Position numbers and translations under genes: made by a program
Shown: positions 14,974-19,560 of the stretch, piece after piece
Position numbering within the stretch: position 1 is the stretch's first letter
Layout of the letters: the number at the start of each line of letters is the position of its first letter
Notes under the pieces: model-generated
The model's database searches: none
Seen by the model: the letters and a program-made list of their open reading frames with translations, nothing else
What the model was told of the DNA's origin: nothing
NCBI GenBank assembly: GCA_005773095.1
Contig: SXHT01000036.1
Span: 1 to 19,560 of the forward strand
Length of the DNA: 19,560 bases
DNA from: Planctomycetaceae bacterium
GTDB lineage: Bacteria > Planctomycetota > Planctomycetia > Pirellulales > PALSA-1355
Direction: 5' to 3'

Positions 14974-15555
14974 ATGATTCTCGAAGGCATCGTCACCACG
15001 CTCAACGCCGATGGGGAAGTCAACATCTCGCCGATGGGTCCGCGGGTGGATGCCGACATGCAGTCGCTGGTGCTCAGGCCCTACCGCACATCGACGACAT
15101 ATCAGAACCTCAAGCGGCATGGCGAAGGGGTCTTTCACGTGACGGATGACGTGCGGTTACTCGCCCAGACCGCGGTCGGCAAACCCGATCCAGTGCCGCG
15201 ACTCGTCGCCGCCACGAGCGTGCGTGGCGCGATCCTGGCTGACGCCTGCCGCTGGTATGCCTTTAGGGTGCATTCGCTCGACGAACGAAATGAACGAACG
15301 GAGATCGTGGCTGCGATCGTCGACTCGGGAACAATCCGAGACTTTCTCGGCTTCAATCGGGGAAAGAACGCGGTGCTGGAAGCGGCGATTCTCGCCACGC
15401 GGACGCACCTGTTGCCTGCCGAACAGATATTTGCTCAATTCGAGGCGCTCCGCATGCTTGTGGAAAAGACCGGCGGCCAGCAAGAACATGCGGCCTTTCA
15501 GTTTCTCGAGGACTTCGTCCGCCGCACGCTGAGCCCAGAACGGTCTACGCCATGA
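14974..15555 (+). CDS. DUF447-family protein (H4MPT-associated)
   Basis: The 193-residue product matches DUF447: N-terminal EGIVTTLNADGEVNISPMGPR (4-24), a central HVTDDVRLLAQTAVG, and GFNRGKNAVLEAAILATR near 128-145. The first half resembles a flavin-reductase-like split barrel, suggesting FMN or pterin binding. DUF447 genes are known mainly from methanogens and H4MPT-using bacteria and are grouped with methanopterin biosynthesis, but I know of no established reaction. The gene begins 16 bases after pabA and its stop overlaps the next start by ATGA, so it is coupled to beta-RFAP synthase. A soluble cytoplasmic role in the same pathway is likely. Confidence 0.85.
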   Translation: MILEGIVTTLNADGEVNISPMGPRVDADMQSLVLRPYRTSTTYQNLKRHGEGVFHVTDDVRLLAQTAVGKPDPVPRLVAATSVRGAILADACRWYAFRVHSLDERNERTEIVAAIVDSGTIRDFLGFNRGKNAVLEAAILATRTHLLPAEQIFAQFEALRMLVEKTGGQQEHAAFQFLEDFVRRTLSPERSTP

Positions 15556-16514
15556 CGCCGCGCACAGTCCTGGTCACCGCGCCCAGCCGTTTGCATTTCG
15601 GCATGTTCTCGTTCGGCCAGCCCGACACGCGGCAGTTTGGTGGCATTGGCGCCATGATTGACAAGCCGGGGCTGCGGCTGCGGATCTCGCCAGCGGAGCG
15701 TTGGGAAGTGGTCGGGCCGATCGCCGATCGCGTCCAAGGGTTCGTTCGCGGTGTCAGCAGTCGCCTGATCCAGGAAGAACTCCCGCCACTTAGGTTCGAG
15801 GTCTTACAATCACCGCACGACCATCTGGGACTGGGCGTGGGTACACAACTGGGGCTAAGCCTGGCTGCCGGACTGAATGCGCTTTTCGCGAGGCCGCCAC
15901 TTGATGCCGATGCCTTGGCGTTACTCGCGGGACGAGGCGAACGATCGGCGATTGGCACGCATGGCTTCGTTCACGGCGGGTTTCTGGTCGATGCCGGGAA
16001 ACGGGAGGGCGAATTGCTGTCTCCCTTGGTCGCAAGAGTTGCCCTGCCCGAAGCGTGGAGATTCGTGTTGGCGATCCCGCGCGTCGAGCGCGGCAGGCAC
16101 GGTGTCGACGAGCGGCAGGCGTTTCGCGAGTTGCCGCCCGTGCCGTGCGCCATCACCAAAAAGCTGCAAGAAATCGTCTCCCACAAGCTATTGCCTGCGG
16201 TCGTGGAGCGGGATTGCCTGGAATTCTCCGAGAACCTGTATCGATTCGGTCGCCTGGCGGGTGCATGCTTCGCGGGGTTCCAGCATGGCCCGTTTGCAAC
16301 CCAACGCGTGCATCGTCTGGTGGATCGAATACGCGAGCTGGGCATTTCCGGCGTTGGCCAGTCATCCTGGGGGCCGACGATTTTCGCATTGACGGCCGAT
16401 GAAACCGGGGCCGAAAAACTGGTACAATCGCTGCAAGGGTTGCCGGAGGTGGAGGGGTCGGATTTGTGGATTGCCCGACCGCAAAACTGTGGGGCCCTCA
16501 TCGAACGGGAGTGA
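15552..16514 (+). CDS. mptG: Beta-ribofuranosylaminobenzene 5'-phosphate synthase
   Basis: The 320-residue product belongs to the beta-RFAP synthase branch of the GHMP-kinase superfamily. Visible features are SRLHFGMF (12-19) with QFGGIGAMID, HLGLGVGTQLGLSLA (91-105, replacing the GHMP glycine/serine loop), and RSAIGTHGFVHGGFLVDAG (131-149). A C-terminal GVGQSSWGPTIFAL is near 287-300. The enzyme condenses 4-aminobenzoate with PRPP, releasing CO2 and pyrophosphate, which is the committed step of tetrahydromethanopterin synthesis. Archaeal members are called MptG, and the bacterial orthologue is part of the methylotroph C1 gene set. Its start overlaps DUF447 by ATGA, and pabAB upstream provide the aminobenzoate branch. 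This is the strongest single marker for H4MPT in this genome. Confidence 0.92.
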   Translation: MTPRTVLVTAPSRLHFGMFSFGQPDTRQFGGIGAMIDKPGLRLRISPAERWEVVGPIADRVQGFVRGVSSRLIQEELPPLRFEVLQSPHDHLGLGVGTQLGLSLAAGLNALFARPPLDADALALLAGRGERSAIGTHGFVHGGFLVDAGKREGELLSPLVARVALPEAWRFVLAIPRVERGRHGVDERQAFRELPPVPCAITKKLQEIVSHKLLPAVVERDCLEFSENLYRFGRLAGACFAGFQHGPFATQRVHRLVDRIRELGISGVGQSSWGPTIFALTADETGAEKLVQSLQGLPEVEGSDLWIARPQNCGALIERE

Positions 16515-16517
16515 ACG

Positions 16518-16919
16518 ATGGCACATGATCTGGAAAGACTCGGAATGGATTTGTTCGACTGCGACGTGGCACGACGCCGGATGGCTGCCGAATCGCTCAA
16601 CAGCTTGGGGGAGGCCGCTGCGCCTGCCGCCGCCGACCTTGTGAAAGCAGTCGCTGACGAAGACGAGACGGTGCGTCAATTGGCCCAGTCGGCACTGGAA
16701 GGCTGCGGACCTCCTCCGCAGGCGGCGGTCGATGCTTTGGAGCCTCTGCTTGCCATCCAGAACCGGGATCTCGCGTATTGGGCGGCCACACTTCTAGGCC
16801 GACTCGAAGCCGGCGCCGTCCAGGCGGTAGAAGCTCTCAAGACCGCCGCGGCAGGGCACCCCTCGGACGAAGTTCGCAAACGTGCGACCTGGGCGCTGGG
16901 CAAAATCGCGTCGGGCTAA
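16518..16919 (+). CDS. Small HEAT-repeat protein
   Basis: The 133-residue product consists of about three helical HEAT-like repeats. Repeat-type signatures include RRMAAESLNSLGEAAAPAAADLV, ETVRQLAQSALEGCG, LAYWAATLLGRLEAGAVQAVEAL and DEVRKRATWALGKIAS. Such short proteins are usually protein-binding adaptors. It has no signal peptide or membrane segment. It begins 3 bases after the beta-RFAP synthase stop, with GGGAG just before, so it is the last gene of the operon. A hairpin CGCGTC/GACGCG spans its stop codon (16907-16925) with no T-run after it. A specific partner, perhaps another H4MPT enzyme, cannot be deduced. Confidence 0.8.
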   Translation: MAHDLERLGMDLFDCDVARRRMAAESLNSLGEAAAPAAADLVKAVADEDETVRQLAQSALEGCGPPPQAAVDALEPLLAIQNRDLAYWAATLLGRLEAGAVQAVEALKTAAAGHPSDEVRKRATWALGKIASG

Positions 16920-17074
16920 GACGCGCCCGGCGGGTATCGAAATTCCGACTCGACCGCGGCAAGCGAAGTCGCCCAGGCGCCGCCGTCAGCTCGCCCGGTC
17001 GAACTGTGCCGCAAGCTATTATGGTTCTGAGGGACTCTCCTCATCCCGACTGCGCGTTCCAGGAATCTCCAGCT

Positions 17075-19453
17075 ATGCTTTCCGTCCTCGATCGCAAATT
17101 GCTGCGTGAGGTTCGCTCGAGCGGCAGCCTGCTGCTGGCGATTACCAGCGTGATTGCGGTCGGAGTGATGTGCTTCATCTACATGAAATCGGCGTTTTAC
17201 AACCTCGACCTGGCGAAGTCGAAGTACTACGCCGAGGGGCGGATGGCCGATTTTTGGGTTGACGTCAAAAAGGTTCCACTGGCCGAGTTGGATCTGATCG
17301 AAGAATTGCCCGGCGTTACTCAATTGCAGCCGCGGATACACTTTTTCGCCACCGTCGATCTGGAAGAGGTGCCGGAGCTGCTCAACGGGGTCGTGCTGAG
17401 CCTGCCGGACCAACGGTCGGCAATTCTCAACGACATCGTCCTCAAGCGCGGCGACTACTTCACTGCCCGCCGCGAGAACGAAGTCATCGTCAACGATGCC
17501 TTTGCCCGCGAGAACAACGTGCGGACCGGCGACTGGATTCATTTGATTCTGAACAACCGCCGGCAGGAACTCTTGGTCGTGGGCACGGCGATAAGTTGCG
17601 AGTACGTGTACCTGGTCAACCCGAGCACGATCGCTCCCGACCCCAAACACTTCGGCGTGTTCTACCTCAAGCAATCATTTGCCGAAGAAATCTTCGACAT
17701 GGACGGCGCCTGCAACCAGTTGGTCGGCAGGCTGGCGCCGGACATTCGCACAAAGCCCGACGAGGTGCTGCGGCGGATCGAGACGCGGCTGGCTCCCTTC
17801 GGCGTGTTTACGGCGTTTTCGCTGGCAAATCAGCCATCCAACCGCTTCTTGAGCGACGAGATCCGCGGTCTGGGCGTGTTCAGCAACATCATGCCGACGA
17901 TTTTCCTGGCCGTCGCCGCGCTGGTTCTCAACGTGCTGATGATTCGGTTGATCGATCAGCAGCGCACCTTGATTGGCACCTTCAAAGCAATGGGTTATAG
18001 CGATGGGCGGGTCTTCTGGCATTACACCAGGTTTGGCGTCGCCTTGGCGCTGGCCGGCGGGTTGGTCGGATTGGCATTGGGCTACGGAATGTCGGAGCTG
18101 GTGACTTCGATTTACCGATTGTTCTACGAGTTTCCCGACCTCTCCAACCGCGTCTATCCCGGTGTCTATACCCTGGGTTTGTCGATTGCACTCGGATGCG
18201 CGCTGCTGGGATCGCTGCAAGGAGCGCGTGCTGCCCTGTCGCTCAGACCGGCGGAAGCGATGCGGCCCAAGCCGCCGGCCAGGGGGGGCAAGATCTTGCT
18301 CGAACGGATGACCTGGCTGTGGCGTCGTCTGAGTTTCGGCTGGCGGCTGACGTTGCGGAACATCGTCCGCCACCGCTTGCGATCGTCGGTGGGCGTGTTC
18401 GCGGCGGCGATGGGTTCGGCACTGCTGGTGACGGGCTTTATTCTGGCGAACGCACTGTCGTTTATGATCGATTTTCAGTTCCAAAAAATCAGCCGTAGTG
18501 ATTTGGATTTGAACTTTTCCGACGAGCGCGGCCTGCCGGCGCTGCTTGAAGTCCAGCGATTGCCGGGCGTCGATCATGCCGAGCCGCTGCTCGACATGTC
18601 TTGCACGTTTGTGCACGGCTCGCATCGCAAACGAGGCGGCATCACCGGCTTGTTGCCGAATGCTCGCTTGACCACTCCCCGCGACCAGGACGGCAATGCC
18701 GTGCGGATTCCGCCGAACGGCCTCGCGATGAGCCGCGCAATGGCCGGAATTCTTCATGTCAAACCGGGCGACGTTGTGACCGTGCAGCCGGTGAAGGGCC
18801 GCCGCGATGATTTACAAATGCCGGTGGTAAGCATCGTCGACACTTACATCGGGTTGACGGTGTATGCAGACCTCCACTACTTAAGCCGACTGCTGGGCGA
18901 AGAACTGGCAATCAGCGGCGTGCAGGTCATGGCCGATCCTCGCCGCGAAAGTCGCCTGGCGCTTTATCAGCAGCTCAAGCGATTGCCGGTCTTGCGCGCC
19001 GTGGGAGCCCGCAACGAAGTGATTGCCAACCTGCAGAAAATCGTTGAAGTGCAACGCATTTTCATCAATCTGATTACGATTTTCGCGGGGGTGATCTTTC
19101 TCAGCAGTCTGCTGAACACCTCGCTGATCAGCCTGGCGGAGCGACGCCGCGAGGTGGCCACCTTGCGTGTGCTGGGCTACACCGAGTGGCAGGTCGGTGG
19201 CTTGTTCTTCCGCGAAAGTGTACTCATCAACTTAATTGGCACGCTGGTTGGCCTGCCGCTGGGCTATGGGTTGGCCCGGTACCTGGCGATCGTTTACGAC
19301 ACCGACATGTTCCGCTTCCCGACTGTCTCGCCGCCTCACATCTGGATCGAGGCGGTTGTGCTGGGGTTCGTGTTCGCGCTCATTGCGCAGGCAATCGTGC
19401 AACGTGCGATCAACAAACTGGACTGGCTGGACGCCTCAAAGACGAAGGAATAA
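17075..19453 (+). CDS. ABC transporter permease with two FtsX domains
   Basis: The 792-residue product has the duplicated FtsX/MacB-type permease layout: one N-terminal helix (about 17-37), a periplasmic domain, three helices (about 270-292, 323-345, 364-385), a fifth helix (about 439-463), a second periplasmic domain, and three final helices (about 663-684, 713-735, 755-775). The signatures LIGTFKAMGYSDGRV and VATLRVLGYTEWQVGGLFFRES mark the coupling segments of both halves. Such permeases work with a separate ATPase and often an adaptor, in lipid, lipoprotein or antimicrobial-peptide export. Neither partner is upstream, so they may lie past the window end. ATG 17075 has AGGA at 17061-17064 and starts the family-like sequence; the frame is open upstream to 16778, where it would overlap the HEAT gene. 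Confidence 0.9.
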   Translation: MLSVLDRKLLREVRSSGSLLLAITSVIAVGVMCFIYMKSAFYNLDLAKSKYYAEGRMADFWVDVKKVPLAELDLIEELPGVTQLQPRIHFFATVDLEEVPELLNGVVLSLPDQRSAILNDIVLKRGDYFTARRENEVIVNDAFARENNVRTGDWIHLILNNRRQELLVVGTAISCEYVYLVNPSTIAPDPKHFGVFYLKQSFAEEIFDMDGACNQLVGRLAPDIRTKPDEVLRRIETRLAPFGVFTAFSLANQPSNRFLSDEIRGLGVFSNIMPTIFLAVAALVLNVLMIRLIDQQRTLIGTFKAMGYSDGRVFWHYTRFGVALALAGGLVGLALGYGMSELVTSIYRLFYEFPDLSNRVYPGVYTLGLSIALGCALLGSLQGARAALSLRPAEAMRPKPPARGGKILLERMTWLWRRLSFGWRLTLRNIVRHRLRSSVGVFAAAMGSALLVTGFILANALSFMIDFQFQKISRSDLDLNFSDERGLPALLEVQRLPGVDHAEPLLDMSCTFVHGSHRKRGGITGLLPNARLTTPRDQDGNAVRIPPNGLAMSRAMAGILHVKPGDVVTVQPVKGRRDDLQMPVVSIVDTYIGLTVYADLHYLSRLLGEELAISGVQVMADPRRESRLALYQQLKRLPVLRAVGARNEVIANLQKIVEVQRIFINLITIFAGVIFLSSLLNTSLISLAERRREVATLRVLGYTEWQVGGLFFRESVLINLIGTLVGLPLGYGLARYLAIVYDTDMFRFPTVSPPHIWIEAVVLGFVFALIAQAIVQRAINKLDWLDASKTKE

Positions 19454-19477
19454 GCGAGGGAATGGCGTTGTGCGTCG

Positions 19478-19560
19478 GTAACCGTTCGCGGGCCGGGGAC
19501 TGGCTCATTTTCCCGGCGAATTCGCAAAAGGCGTGTCCTGCTGTTGGGTGGTTGCCCAAC
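19478..19560 (+). repeat. Palindromic interspersed element, copy 3 (cut by window end)
   Basis: Begins GTAACCGTTCGCGGGCCGGG and continues TGGCTCATTTTCCCGGCGAA to GTTGGGTGGTTGCCCAAC, almost identical to copy 1 over the shared part. The right arm is beyond the window. It starts 25 bases after the ABC permease stop, so it occupies the gene's 3' flank. Confidence 0.75.

Noticed and set aside
16778..17074. Upstream extension of the permease frame
   Set aside because: It would overlap the HEAT gene by over 140 bases and is Arg/Ser/Gly-rich; the family-like N-terminus begins at ATG 17075 behind AGGA.
17675..18757. 360-codon minus-strand open frame
   Set aside because: Antisense to the ABC permease gene, with Gln/His/Arg-rich composition and no recognisable domain.

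Overview
The window looks like a chromosomal segment of a planctomycete, probably of the Pirellulales type. The evidence is a GC-rich sequence, a PQQ-type beta-propeller protein with membrane anchor, Tat-exported Gfo/Idh/MocA oxidoreductases, an exported SUMF1-domain protein, several families of intergenic palindromic repeats, and archaeal-type tetrahydromethanopterin (H4MPT) genes, which are known in Planctomycetes. This is inferred from gene content; no rRNA or tRNA gene is present to confirm it.

Left part (1-5000): the 3' part of a membrane-anchored PQQ-like beta-propeller gene (+) converges on a FabD-like acyltransferase gene (-). Across a hairpin-dense intergenic region lies a divergent short-chain dehydrogenase gene (+) whose catalytic Ser and Tyr are both replaced. 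A 335-base convergent gap carrying a CACGAAGGACACGAAG-type inverted repeat separates it from a DUF4105 lipoprotein gene (-).

Middle part (5000-10300), all on the minus strand: a two-gene translationally coupled unit (exported alpha/beta hydrolase, then a membrane-tethered, motif-poor Gfo/Idh/MocA-like protein), a Tat-dependent Gfo/Idh/MocA oxidoreductase, and an exported SUMF1/FGE-fold protein whose signal-peptide region contains a palindromic repeat read in frame.

Right part (10280-16920), all on the plus strand and tightly packed: apbE, a DUF6513/dihydropteroate-synthase-like gene, pabB, pabA, DUF447, beta-RFAP synthase (mptG-like) and a small HEAT-repeat gene. Several junctions overlap by 4 bases (ATGA) or are 1-3 bases apart. 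From the DUF6513 gene onward this reads as a tetrahydromethanopterin biosynthesis operon. PabA and PabB make aminodeoxychorismate, the precursor of 4-aminobenzoate. Beta-RFAP synthase joins 4-aminobenzoate to PRPP, and the DHPS-like protein is a candidate for a pterin-condensing step. The aminodeoxychorismate lyase (pabC) and the other H4MPT genes are not in the window.

The window ends with a large two-FtsX-domain ABC transporter permease (17075-19453). It is followed by the third copy of an approximately 130-base palindromic interspersed element whose other copies lie at 4992-5120 and 7546-7654. No CRISPR array, insertion sequence with transposase, tRNA or rRNA was seen.
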